From NCBI GenBank assembly GCA_950295325.1, contig OX485804.1, positions 29,574,001 through 29,638,000 of the forward strand: 64,000 nucleotides of DNA, written 5' to 3'. Below the pieces are notes generated by a model. The model saw nothing but the letters and a program-made list of their open reading frames with translations. It searched no databases and was not told the DNA's origin. Both the position numbers and the translations under genes were made by a program. Shown one piece after another: positions 46,599 to 59,462 of the stretch. The stretch's first letter is position 1; every line of letters starts with the position of its first letter. Source of the DNA: Polytrichum commune. Lineage: Eukaryota > Streptophyta > Polytrichopsida > Polytrichales > Polytrichaceae.

Positions 46599-46858
46599 CT
46601 GCAGAGACAAGAGCAGAGAGTTATTAGTTTGAAATCTACAAAGACACAGTTTAAAATTAAGAAAACTGACAAGGAGCAAATTCAAAAATATATATATCAA
46701 GAAAAAACTATTATTGTAAGATCTCCAACTACTCTAGCCAAGTTAGCACAGCCAAGACAGTAAAACCGTATAAACTCTTCAACAATGTCTACAAGGCTGA
46801 ACCACATACACAAATTCTATTGTGCCCCATTTCCTATTTGATGAACAATCGAAAGTAC
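46599..46858 (-). other. putative 3' UTR intron of the zinc-finger gene
   Basis: On the minus strand, 10 bases after the stop codon, ACAG/GTACTTTC is a donor. CTTGTCTCTGCAG at 46611-46599, preceded by a T-rich tract, is a strong acceptor. An exon junction this close to the stop would not be expected to trigger nonsense-mediated decay. Inferred from splice signals only. Confidence 0.4.
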
Positions 46859-46868
46859 CTGTCAAATG

Positions 46869-49800
46869 TCAAATAACTGAAACGCCTCCAAGTGATTGCT
46901 GTGCTTGGTTTCCTTGGACTCCTGTCGCACATAACGAACCAGATTAGGAGTTCATTACAATCCTTGACACCTCGTTCTATGTTAATTCTCAATGTCAATA
47001 CTTCTTGAACCAAATAGCAGAACTCAGAGCAGATGGGTCACAAAGAAACAAATAAGAAGTGCAAAATTGTGATGAATGGAAATTCCTAGTTTAAATGACA
47101 TACCTGCTAAGTTTGTGCCCAAAACCGGCATGCCTTGGACAGGCCTCCCTTTACCCATAGCTAATTGTCCATTCTCTAAGGGGACCCCAGAAAGCAGATG
47201 ACCAGATGCTCCAGACATAGCATGCGCAGACATCGGCATACGGGAGTAGTCCAAAGACTGGACGAGTCCAGGTTCAGTCTTCACCCGCGACATGGGCATC
47301 ACTTGAACTGGTGACCCTTTCTTATCTCTTTGCTTTGCAGACTGAGTAAAAATGAACACCCATGGCCAATACACAACAAAAACATCATCAGTCTTTCAAA
47401 AGTGACAGACAACAATATCAATTGAATTAGATACCATTACATGCAGTACACTAAACATATGATTTGGTGTAGCCCACACTAATCATCATCCACCCAAATT
47501 AATTGTCTTGAAATCACTGATAGCAATTAGAGAGGGTGTCATATGACACTTTGTGCTGCATGACAAGTCATTAACATGGCACACCAATTTTATTGCCACA
47601 CTAAATCAGGTGTTTAGTGTTGTAGTGTAGCAATGCACATATTACAGGAGGACGTCAAACTCTTTTGTAACAAGCCCTATTTTATTTCTGGAGGTTTAGG
47701 ACAAATCTTCAATAGGAATTGCATCTGCAGGTATATGCAAAGAAATTCACCTTTTTTTGGTTGAATCCTAAAAGTTGAGCTTTCTGCAAGTCAGAGGACA
47801 GATCTGAGGTTATTGGGACAGCAGAAACTTGGCCACCCATCTCTCCTGACAGTCTGTCTGGGCTGTTACCTCCATTAGAAACAGCAGGTCGATTGCATGC
47901 ATCTCGAAATAGAGACCCAAGAACGGCACGCATCCGTTGCTGGGTCCTGAGACAGTACACCTTAGTTGCCATTGGTAAGGGATCAACCACAACTGCCAAA
48001 CGCCAGAGAAATACATGGTCAAGACGCGTTCTTTGGATTCAACTCAGAAAACAGAAACCAAGTGTCCAGTTTGGAAACCAGGGGACTGGACAGAACAGCA
48101 AGTTCTCACCAAAATCCAATAAAGCACCTTGGGTAACAGCAGAATAACAAGCGCCTTATCTTACAGGCAATTTCAAAGTAATGACCAATTGAGTTCATGC
48201 CTTAGAATAATGCATTTTACACCAAATAATTGCTTTACACTTTGTCACCAGGAATTTAGTAAAGCAAAAGGCTAATTGATTTCCGTCGAACACGAGCTCA
48301 CCATCGTTGTTAACAACATTCCCAAAATCTCTGTGAGTGACTCTGACATGCTTTAAAACTAGAGTAGAAGGACATCTAGAGTAGTTAAGAATGTTGAAGG
48401 AGCAAATCAAAACTCTCACAGAACACAATAGACCAAGTATTCTTCAAGACCAGACAAACCAGGTGTATATAGTATTATTTTGCAGATTTGTAGTGTAACC
48501 TGATTCATGGATACTTCATTCATTCTTAAAGGTGATATTGGTACAAAAGCTTTTGTGGGCTTCTTTCATGTCATCCACAATGAACAAATAGAGTTTACTG
48601 CTGCATATAAGACCATCCATGACACAGTACAGGAACCATTTAATAGGTGATGACAAGCGATAAACATGTGCACAGGAATGCTGGATAATAATTTCATGTT
48701 TTATGTTTTGTGGACACCATGGCATTTTGTGGGTGAAACCATCAGTCACATTGGCGATGTAGACATTAAATTAGCAAAAGTGTATTGTCAAGCATCGCAT
48801 TACATGCAAAAACATGCCAATTTCATGCACACATCATAACAATTTGACAACATTAACTTGCCCAAACAACCTGAGGGTTGTTGGATTCCTAATTCCAAAA
48901 CTAGCCACTGATAGATCATAAACGTCCATAATGCATCTCTCTCGGTATGGTACATAGGAGTGGGAGATATTAACCACAATCCCAAAAGGACCACACATCC
49001 ACTATGTTCATCAATTTTTTAAGTCACAAGTAACTACCCATACATGACCTTGCACCCATTTGCAGATCAACAATCATGGGCTTTAAGATAGTACACAAAT
49101 ACTCTAAATAATGATAGCTAGCTTCCCTTACTTCAGATAGTACATAATATGGCAGTACAATTCATGCTATTAATGAAGGCCTTTTGTATCTCACGGTAGT
49201 ACAGTAATTACAGCTGTGGTATGAGGTATGAACACCCACATTGTCACACTAGGTGGATAATTGGATGTTTGAGAACTCTCTACATTCACAAGAGGATAAA
49301 GAACTTGGTTGAGACAGCTCGAGACTCTAAGCTCTAGGGTTGGCTCTAGCAATGCAAATCTTGGAGAACTTGTGTCATCAGTGTGGTCATGAGTATGGCA
49401 AGGTGATTCTATTGGTATACCTCTAACAGCTCTCAGGAAGGGTAGCTATCATGCAACCTAAAGTAGGAGCTCGAGATTAATAACATCACTGTTGAGGTTG
49501 ACTACAAACAGATGCATACCTACTTCGTGTAAATGAATTTAGGTGGTACAAAAAAATGCAAGAGATGAACATTGCACTTCTTAGAGATAATTTATTTTTC
49601 TATCTACACAAGAAATACACAAGAACACGCAAGAACATAAACAGGCAAATTTGACAAGGAACTTTGTTGTGGTTTAAGGCTATAATTGTAAGAATTTGAT
49701 CTTACTAAGGAGTTTAAAATGCAAATTGACAAGCAACAAATATTGTGAAGCTGAGTTAAGTACGAATCCAACCTTTATGATCACCAAAAAGAAGCTACCC

Positions 49801-52800
49801 TCACCAACATGGCAGGTGTTTTCCTTCAATTATGCTGTGATGACTGACTAAAATGCACTTGTTCACAATTAAATTAAAAACTCTGGATATGGAAGCAGTT
49901 ATTTATGATCCACATATGACCATAATCTACAAAGAACCATACTTTTCTGGAATCCAAGTTGTGTTATATTGTAGCAGTAAACCTGGTGCAGTCTTGTGTG
50001 GCAAACCTATCCTCGCATAGCATCAATAAAATTCGGACAAGAAAACCCAGAAAGTTGTTGCTAAGGGATTCAGTAATCAGACCTCGTTAAAAAAAAGGTG
50101 ACTAGAAACAGAGATGTGAAAGACACAACGTGCGGCACAGACGGACACACAAACATTCATAAAGAAATGACCACCATAGATTCCTCTAATACCTGTGTGA
50201 AGAACAAACACTTCATGAAAATGTAAAAAAATAACTGAGTATATTATAAAGGGTAAGAAATGGTAGTGGCAAGTAGCCTTGTCCCATGTTGTTACTTATG
50301 AATGATACCAGTGTGTGCAGGTAGTTAAATTTAATAAAAGATGGAATGATAAGGTGCTCAAATGTGCAGACCTTATAAAGTATCTTGAAAGTGGGGGGTG
50401 ACTCACCAAAGGCTACCTACCCGTATCATGTGGCTTGCCAGCATAAGCTGCAGCGAGTTTGTTGGCTTTGAACTCTTGTAGCAGCACCTCAAAAGGGCGT
50501 CGCCTACCTGTCACTGCTCGTTTGCTAGACTCTGAATGCAATTTACCTGGAATATAATCATTGTCAGCAGATGCAAATATTAAAACTTGAACCAAATGGT
50601 GTGTGACTGACACATTAATCCACCTCAGCCTTATTATATCACATAACAAACACCTAAATTCAGAGCAAGTCTCAAGAGAATTGTGACAGGCTGAAGCTCA
50701 TCCTATACTTTCCTCTTCGTGACATGTCAAAGCAAGATATAGTGGACATCACAAGATGGCAATCAAGTGGCACTCACATGTTAAGGATCTGCGACACATC
50801 ATCCCTGTTTGAACATTCAGCACCCCGCAAAGCGTGTCCAGCTCTTCAATTGTCAATCTACAAAAGATAAACCAGTAAAGTCTAAGCACTTCAATGTGCA
50901 GAATGCCCTCAGGACAACAAAAGTACATAGCAGCCATCCTACATACCTCTGAAATGTTGCATTCTTGGCAGAAGACTCAATGACAACAACAATTTTCAGA
51001 AGCAAACTTGGAAGTTTAAAACACATAGAAGTCAATTTGATACATTAATGAATTGTATATTTAAGGGGAACTATAACAGAAAATTAGGCAACATCCAACT
51101 ATGCCTTTGTACATGAGGTGAGGTACATTTTTGGTCGCTTAGGGGCTGTCTGTGTAGCATCGGCATACATCGTCCCTCCTGAACCTCCCGCTGTACCATC
51201 ATCTGCCACCACATCGTATCAGGAAAAACAATGATTCAGAGTAAGGAGTCACTAGATGGAGTTGGGCTGCCTAAAATTCATCTCCACTTCATTTAACTCT
51301 ATGCTGAATTGGTCAATTTCTGTTAGTCCATTTTATTTGTTCAACTTACCAAAAAATTCTTTAACAAGTAAATCCTTTCTGAAGAAACTTGGATGTTCCT
51401 GAGTGTCATTATTTGTCCATCACATGTGAAGATCACAACAAAAAACTTCCAAAAACCAGTGAAAACTTCCAATAGGGGCAAGAGACCGGTAAAGTACCTC
51501 CAGGTGCAACAAGGACTGTCTTGCGAGGTCTTCCAACTTTTGGTGCAGCAACAACAGTTCCTTCTGATATATTCATGACTTCTATACAATGTGTACAGAC
51601 ACATAAAACATGTCAGAAATGTATATATATATTCATAAAGACAACCCTTCAAGCACGTATGGCCACATAGTACTCTTATCAAATATTGCCAAGCCCAGAA
51701 AGACACACTCCAACTGACTCTAAACACAATACCTCCTCACCATAAAATGTCTGCCTACAAAACTATCTACTTACTATCTACATCATAAATATCTTTCAAG
51801 TCTGTGGGATGTCCTTAAGATCTTGAGACAAGGGAGTGCAGGTAAATAATCTTGCAAATGCGTACAAGGGTCCAAATGCATAAAGGTCTTGAAAAATATC
51901 AGTAAATGGGGCGCCCAAACTTACTTTTAGTTCCTCTCACAGAGCCATATGCAGGGGGTTGATCTTCATAACCTCCACCAGAGGTCCCTGCTGTCTCAGA
52001 TAGAAGGACATCATCTTCCACAGCTTGGAGTCTATCTGAATCACCTGCTGAAGTATGGCCTATACAAAGCTTAAGGATAAGCATGGCAGAAAATTTTAGC
52101 TGATACTTCTATTCCCTTCAATAGTGAAGAAATAATCAGACAACAAAGCAAAGTATCATAAGATATGAGCATGGCAAATTACTTTACATCATGTCTACTA
52201 TGGAGGATACTGTCTTGAGAAGGTAGCAACTTTTTTCTTGCCTTCCGAGGTGGCTTTTTATAGCCAGCTCCACCATCCAATTCAGTAGTAGAGTCATCTT
52301 GAGCAATTAAGGACCTACATCTGTCTGCACACCCACACAGAACAAAATTTAAACCCGCACTTCTTGACCATTCCCAGATCTTCAGGCAATTTCAAATTCC
52401 TTTCTAAACATGAGGTCTGATCAACAACCACAAAACTAAGAACCAGCTCATGATTAAATAACTTCCACATAGACTCCTGGTTAAGTAACAGTGCATCCAC
52501 ATTATGAAGTAGACCATGTCAATCTACAGGGATGTCACCTACAAAAAAGTCCCTTTAATTACCCTACACACATAACCAGAAATACGTAAAGCGCATGAGA
52601 AGCAATCTGTCAACCTTAAAATACTTTAAGCTTAAGTGCTGGAGAACAAACTACATGTAGAACCCTAAAAGAAGATTGACTCACCTGCATGTGCAGCAAA
52701 CTGACTTGTCTTGATGGGCTTTTTACACAAATTGCAAGAAACCTGTCAAAGATTAAATTCACACATCCATGAGAACTCGACATTAGGAGCAGTAACATTT

Positions 52801-53794
52801 TTATAAAGGACAAACAGAAAAAAGATAAATTAATCTGGATATCTTGAATAAGTACCAGGCTGAGGGTGTCTGCCAGTGGCTCCCGATCAAATACATGCAT
52901 GTCTGCCAAATTCAAGTGAAACAGCCTCAGAAACAATGCACTCCACAAAAGAGTGAACCCAAACATGAAGATGCTGCGATGCAACTATCCTGCCAGCTGC
53001 CTGCTGCAAGGACGTTGTCTCTCAAAGCATATGTCCAAACATAAAGCTTGATAATAAGACAATGTAGACGTCCACACAACTAGCATTTCAACTCCCTCAG
53101 TGCATTTCGATGCATATTCATCACTTTGAATAGGAACTTAGTATAGAAGTGATATAGCCACTTGATTGTTACCGTCTTCCTCAAGAAGGTTGGGTTCATC
53201 AGCCTCTTCCAGTTCTCTTTGCACAGCTAGTATATGTGCTTTCTGCTGGGCTTCTTCCTCTGAAGGCACCACATATAAGCAATTAAGAAATACTTCTACA
53301 GGTTCTTTGGACATGGAGAAATGCCAAGAGCATAACATTAGCTTGTGCAGAGACTCTTAGTGTTGACTTAAGTGAGTCACACCTGCTGAACCATTGGTAA
53401 CCAGGCACTACCATGAGGGCACTTCAAGTGAGGGAGATTGCATCACAGGCAACCAAGCAAATACAATGCATATCATTTAAGATGTCACAGAAATTAAAAA
53501 TAGCTAAAGACACCACTGTAGGACTATTTGAAGCGTCAATTCAGAACATTCGAGTGGACTCCACCAACAATCAATTTTTAATTTCATCGGTAGCAGCAAA
53601 CTTAGCCTCCGTAAGTTTGAGTTGTGTATCAAATTCAGTATCATCTCTTTCCTTTCCACTACATTACTTCCCAAGTGACACCCACGCATTGATTCTGTCA
53701 CATGGAAAGACATATCTGACTAGAGAAGTTATCACAAACCTGCAGATAATTCTGCTGGAGCTCCACTATTAAGGAGTTTTGCCATTAATGACAT
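46869..53794 (-). CDS. Sgf11-type zinc-finger protein, probable SAGA-linked regulator
   Basis: The 14 exons (minus strand, high to low) are 53794-53740, 53259-53173, 52902-52856, 52742-52685, 52324-52211, 52059-51925, 51581-51498, 51202-51127, 51006-50947, 50857-50778, 50546-50421, 47992-47751, 47341-47104 and 46921-46869. All junctions are GT-AG and all phases agree, giving 484 residues. Residues 19-50 are acidic and helical. C66, C69, H81 and C85 form a finger (C-x2-C-x11-H-x3-C) with Sgf11 spacing; in the SAGA deubiquitinase module that finger binds nucleosomes. Basic patch [10 protein letters not shown] is at about 99-108, AT-hook-like GRPRK at 182-186, and [13 protein letters not shown] from 279. 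The C-terminal 100 residues are M/G/P-rich. Nuclear location is inferred. The exon 8/9 junction is least certain (donor 51126, acceptor 51007). The exon 1 frame stays open upstream of this ATG to 53831, so the true start may lie further 5'. The protein is much longer than animal or yeast Sgf11. Confidence 0.8.
47993..50420 (-). other. large intron of the zinc-finger gene
   Basis: This 2.4-kb intron separates exons 11 and 12. It is AT-rich, without transposon ends or nested genes that I can see. Minor open frames on both strands show no motif. Confidence 0.6.
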
Positions 53795-55199
53795 CTTTCC
53801 TTTCCCGACCTCGACAGGGTTTGTGGGCAACCTACAATATCAACAAGAAGGGTCAGCAAAGAGAAAACGTATTGTCAACAATAAGGAGCCAATTTCATCC
53901 AGCCAATTTTATGAGACGCCATTCAAGACTAGTTATAAAAAATTAATCAGAATGCATTTCTTGATATCAGGCGGAAGTTAAACTAACGTGTCCACAGACG
54001 GCGGGAGCATGCGTGCACATTCAGGAGGCTACTTATATTGCCCAAAAATCAACTCAAACAAGAACGTCGAACACTACTCTATTCGAAGACAAAATATGGG
54101 TTCCCACAAATTCCTTAAAAGGTAGGCCTTAAAAATACCACATCCTCCAAAGACAGAGAAGGTGGTCTCCAACGTCTTTTTCAGTGGCTGACATACAAAC
54201 TACAAGCCAATTTCTAATAAAATTCCACAAACTCTCATGGGGTACACATGTACCTGTAAACAAATCCCAAAGACCTACTATTGTTACTTATGCTGCATAT
54301 CCAAGACCGTTCAAATTCCCAGACTTCACCTTGCCTTGGAAGGGACGCTCTCAATGGCTTCTAAGCTAATAACAGGAGGAGTGGGAGCAGGAGGAATGCG
54401 AGGAGTTTTGATTCTTGAATGTGCAACATCCCTCATCCCACAGCCTAGTCAGCTACAAGTGAAGGCGGTGTTTAAACTTCCAAGTGTCATGCACCACTCA
54501 ATACTCGTATTCTCACGTCTTACACAACGCAGTTGTAGCAAGTGTGCCAGAGCGAGCCTCTACTGACAATAGAAACTTTGACACCAGATAGTAATAGTGA
54601 CGCAATAAAAGGTCACTGGGTATCATTGATGATACGGACATGGAACCGTTTTCCTTGTATGGATCCACTTCAGCTGAAATGGAGTGGCAGGTGCCTGCCG
54701 ATCTTGGAAGTTGCGAGACACAGAGTCACGCCGGCATGAAAATCCAGGTCGAGTGACTTTGGATTACTGTGCAACACGAATTCAAAAGCAGCCGCCAGCT
54801 GGTATGTAATCAAAACAAAAGAAACTTCGATTGAGAGTCGACTCTGAGTTCACGCGAGCCTAGCAATAACACGAAGACAACCAGTAAGCATGTTAGCCAG
54901 TGATTGGTGTGCGCGGAGTTATGACATGCTACTGCATGCATGCGAAGTAGGTCTCGAATATATGCATCAATTCACTAGTAGAGCTCAAGGGCACGAAAAA
55001 TAAGATCCGTTCGCGTCCTATTCCTCGTCAAGCACAATGCCACCGACAATATTGAATGAAAGGGTCCTTGGAGTCTTAGAGGAGACTAGAGTCGAGAGAA
55101 AGGGCTAGCCAGCCAGCCAGCCAACAAGTGATGGCGATGAAACCATTGTAAATGAGTTGAGGTAAATGAGCCACCTCTTCTCCAAATTGGCAGTGCGAT

Positions 55200-55860
55200 T
55201 TCTTATAAACATCTTCAAGGCCCGATTCTCCTCGAATATCACGAAACACCAGCTACTGATGTTCTCCCGAGAGTCTTCTCAACACTGTTCTCCACTCACA
55301 GCACACCCTCCCCGCGCCATTCTTGCATGCCCGCACCCCAAACCCTAAGAAACCCTAGTCGTATCTTGCACGTCCCCAAGTCAAAAGACGAGCTCCAAGA
55401 GCCAGAGGGCGCCCTATCCCAGGCGGCAGCGACCGGCGAGCCCGTCCGCGGAGACAGAAGCTGGCGGCACCTACGCCAAGAGCGGGTGGCGACGTCAGTG
55501 CACGGGATCCCTGTATTACAATTGTCGACAAGGCCTGGTGACAAGGGATCCACAATCCTACTCTACTTCCCACGTGTGCCCCATCGCCCCTTAGCGACAT
55601 AACACCGAGAAACAAGAGTCCGCGTGCACAGCTGAAGGCACGACTGGATCGGGCGCCAGAGTGGCAAAAAGGAAGAGGCGATCGGGAGCAGAAGCAGGAA
55701 AGAGGGCGAGTAGAGCGTGCATAGAAACGAGTATAACTTAAGCGAGTGAAGCAAGGCCGGAGACAAGGAACGCACGAGGAGCGAAGAGAGAGAGAGCGAG
55801 AAACCACGACGACGACGACGACGTAATTAGGGTATATAGTATAGTATTGTATCGTACAAT
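55200..55860 (-). promoter_or_regulatory. probable promoter and non-coding first exon of the zinc-finger gene
   Basis: This is the most GC- and CpG-rich stretch near the gene and lies upstream of the first recognised exon. It holds two telo-boxes (AAACCCTA type) within 55336-55358, common in plant promoters and 5' leaders of growth-related genes, a CGT/ACG trinucleotide run at 55806-55823, and TATA-like ACTATATACC at 55830-55839 read on the minus strand. A donor-like GTGAGT lies near 55297. Position of the transcription start is inference. Confidence 0.45.
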
Positions 55861-55864
55861 GTAT

Positions 55865-58290
55865 ACGATACCATGTACCGTATGCTTCGGCCTTATGTTG
55901 GAGCGTGTTACCCAGCCTTTTTTTGGAGTATTTTGAAAATAGATTGATTGGCTTTAGGTAATCGCACATTGATGCACATGTGGCGATGACAAACATGTTT
56001 ATTTATTATGTATTTAAAAATTAATTATATATTTTTCACTCATTGGCTATATATAACGAAAGTAAAGATTGTAATATATGGCGATACTTATAATTAATAA
56101 ATAGTAGGTATAGGCGATACATAAATCATGTGTCTAAAAATAGTTGTTAGGACCTAAAGTCAAACCTCGAATTTGCTAAAAACATGAATTTCTCTCATAC
56201 ATTTGGTTCGAGTGTGAGGGGCAGACCTCCTAGGCATGTCAACTTTACAATGGCATTTGCTCGGGTAGGGATGGAGCACTCAAGATCAAAATCTTGCTCC
56301 TATAGGAGGATGCCTCCAATTCATGAGCCAAGCGAGCACACTTGCGAGCAGAGGGCAAATCCAAAGGCCTTGGATTGCACACATTCCTCGAGCTTACGAA
56401 ATATAGTTTGAGGACAATGTTGCACTTCAACTTACCCCCTTTGACATGATTGTGATTGACAAGGATTCAATATTCACGTTCAAGGTTGGTCGTGGAAGGA
56501 GGGTCAGCAGCACAATTACCAAGAGGACCAAATTACTAGGAGAGCAGTTTACCATGAGGACTAGATCACGGAGGGAGCAAATTACCAAGAAAGCAAGATT
56601 CACCTTGCTTGCGCTCATACCAAAAAGCGAGATTCACCTCACATTCAAACCACATCACATACTATACCAACGACTTTCATAAGAACAACCACAAATTATA
56701 GCAAACCAACACAAGATGTAACATAAATGAGGGAGGGTTTGAGCTTCCCTATTTGGTCGAGGCAGTTGTGCGCAATCAAAGTATCAACCCTTGCATCCAC
56801 CCCCCCCCACACACACACACACACAATCACAAAAGCTCTATCATGACTTCAATCATGACCGCCACGAGATAGTTGTTCATCACTCCTCCAACTCCACTAT
56901 ATTATGAAATGCGCAAGTATGAACTTCCCGTCAAGGAATGGAAACTTAGCAAGTTGGAACGAAGAAGTAATCAACAAAGAGATTCATCATTGGTCATTGC
57001 AATTACCATCACTAAGTATCAGCATCCAATGCACATTCATCCTAGGCAATGAACCAAACACAAAGGCGCTACCAAAGGTGATGGTGGAGTAACAGTTTGT
57101 GGTTGCTATGGCAATGAAGATCTCGGAGGCAATGAACAAAGTGGTGATGAAGAGCTTGGAGGCGATGAACAAAGTGGCAACAAAAACCTGAGGGAGGGGG
57201 GAAATGAACATGGGAGAGCTCACATGTGGTGATGGAACTCAAATACGCCAGGCAATGGCTACATCAATGGCTACATGTAGAGGGGGACGGTACCTAATAG
57301 AAGACAAGTAGGGCCTCCAAGTTAGTGGAGGGTGGCACTCGTGAAGCTTCGTGGCTCTGGCTAGGTGGCAACCGAAGTAATGATGGCCCCTACCATTGTG
57401 TGAACTTGGAAACTTGAACACATATTTTTCGTGGTCCCCAAATTTGTTTCGGTATTTAGCCCCTTTCAACCCTCACAAAACAAGTCGGTGTTACCATTTG
57501 TTTTGTCTCTCTAACCAATTGCCTTTATACCTAGGGCAATGCACCAAACCAATAGGCCCTTGTATACATAAGTAAGGGTGGGTTTAGATTAGGATTTGGT
57601 CCAAAGATAGTTGGGGTCCAAAACACAACCTAGTTCTTAAAATGTTTGAGAGGTCTGTTCTTTCATTTTTAGTCAATGATATCAAACAAGACCTAATCTA
57701 AAATGAATCTAATTTTCAAGTGCATCTTTTCAACTGGTTGAATATCTTGATGTTATTGAGGATTTAAGTTCAAATACACAATATATGGGTGTCGTTGGAT
57801 GCAAATATATATGTTATAATTTGATCATCTATATCAAATATGAATATGTAAAATAAGGTTTCAAACCCATAAATATATAAAATATGATTTGGAAATTTGG
57901 TGAGGCCCATGTAAATTTGTATATGGTTGTATATTGGGACACTCCTCATACATCAACTATACCCTACAATTGTGTTAGCTGTTGATTTCAGTTTTGTGGG
58001 GATATTAGCACATAATGTTAAAATAAAAATAACATTGTTGTTTTTATTTGCATTGATGTGAATGGGACCATGTTTTTCCTTATCTTAATCTTGTTTTACT
58101 AGGTGATAGAGTAGGCCTACTTCCTACCTTCCAAAAGGTGGGTTCCTTTAAATAATAGTTTCACAAAGGGGGGGTAATGTTTATGATTTTTTCGTGAATT
58201 GCGTGTGGGTATTTGAGTTTATGGGGGCATGTCGACTAGGGCTTGGTTGTTGTCAAGTTTTATTTATTTATATATATAAGGACAAGGTAT
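55865..58290. other. intergenic with small repeats
   Basis: No gene recognised. Two direct 33-bp units (GGAGGC(A/G)ATGAACAAAGTGG core) are at 57119-57184 and an (AC)n run is at about 56809-56825. Confidence 0.45.
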
Positions 58291-58294
58291 CTTA

Positions 58295-58450
58295 GGTAAT
58301 AGAGGGCTCTCTATCATGACATAAAATATTTATGTCCCCAACAAAAAAACTTGCCACATGTCATGCTCGCATTTGTCACAACCCACTTGCATCCCACATG
58401 GAATCTACATTCCGGCACATGAAAAATGAAATAAGGAACCCTCTATGGTA
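58295..58450. mobile_element. MITE family D, copy 2 (inverted relative to copy 1)
   Basis: Its reverse complement follows 29503-29652 throughout (TTCCATGTGGGAT, GAGCATGACA, GATAGAGAGCCCTC). The end at 58295-58300 has lost bases compared with the perfect TIR of copy 1. Confidence 0.8.
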
Positions 58451-58842
58451 GTTGGAGATATTGGAGACCATGATCCCATCAAAGGCGTTGTTTGGCTAAT
58501 GATGGGGTTGGGGGGGTATATATCATCAGCTTGGGAGAGTGTTTCTTAACCTACAAAGCATGGTAGGGCAAGAGAAATGTGTTTTGAATGTGATTATTGT
58601 GTCATTGCGTCATTATTATTGTGCTCACGGTATCGAGGGGTGTGGCCAATTCACATGGGTGATTTCATCAATGCAATCACATCAAGTGGTGCCTTTTAAA
58701 TCTAGTTATGAAATCTCAATTTCATGCTTTATGTTGATTATGAGGCACCAAACTTCATCATCTTGCAGATTCCACTTCTACATTATGCCACATCTTCATA
58801 CGTAGTTGCATGTCACTGGACAGACCAAATAAGAACTTGCTC

Positions 58843-59462
58843 CAGGGTGCAAGCATGGTAAAGTGGACCAAAAAAGTGCTCTGGTATACTAAAACCATAA
58901 TTTTTTTGGTCAAAGGCCTAAAAGTAGTAGCAAAGAGTTACTTAAATTGGATTCTTTTTTATGATGACCTCTATTGTTGTGTTAAATACTCAAATGTAGA
59001 ATATCAAGTTGAGATCTTCAATACTTAGCATCAAAAGTGATGCTCAAAAACAAATGGTTGAGTTTGGTTTTGGATGTAGATTTCATGACCTTAGCTATTT
59101 TGAAGTTAGAATTTGTTTTATATTCCTTGAATTCATTATCTACTTGAGGGCATCACCACAAAACTTTGTAAAAAACCATCAATTTAATATTATTTTATCA
59201 TATTTTAAACAAATTTTAGACAATCACTTATTCAATATCACCTACTTGCACGCCACTTGCACCGTCTTCTAAAATAGGTAGACTTTTCTTGGAATTCTTC
59301 TTGTCATCATAAATTGCTTGGCTTTGTAGATCAAGATGTTTTTTAAATGTCTATGGTTTATTTCTTCACAAAATTCAAAGTTAGTACATAGAATTGAATC
59401 ACTTTCACTTAACACTAGGCATGGATCAGGAGTTGTCCACTTTACCGTGCTTGCACCCTCTG
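58843..59462. mobile_element. non-autonomous TIR element, possibly hAT
   Basis: The left end CAGGGTGCAAGCATGGTAAA and the right end, inverted CAGAGGGTGCAAGCACGGTA, continue to GTGGAC in both arms. CAGGG-type ends suggest hAT, but the 8-bp flanks (acttgctc and gagatttt) do not match. The interior has no transposase motif. Confidence 0.6.

Noticed and set aside
55327-55602. 91-codon plus-strand frame in the GC-rich island
   Set aside because: No motif recognised; open frames are frequent in GC-rich sequence, and the minus-strand gene explains the island better.
55355-55996. 213-codon open frame on the minus strand
   Set aside because: It is rich in R, S, C and L, as expected for a chance frame through GC-rich promoter sequence. 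It includes a V-run from the trinucleotide repeat and shows no domain.
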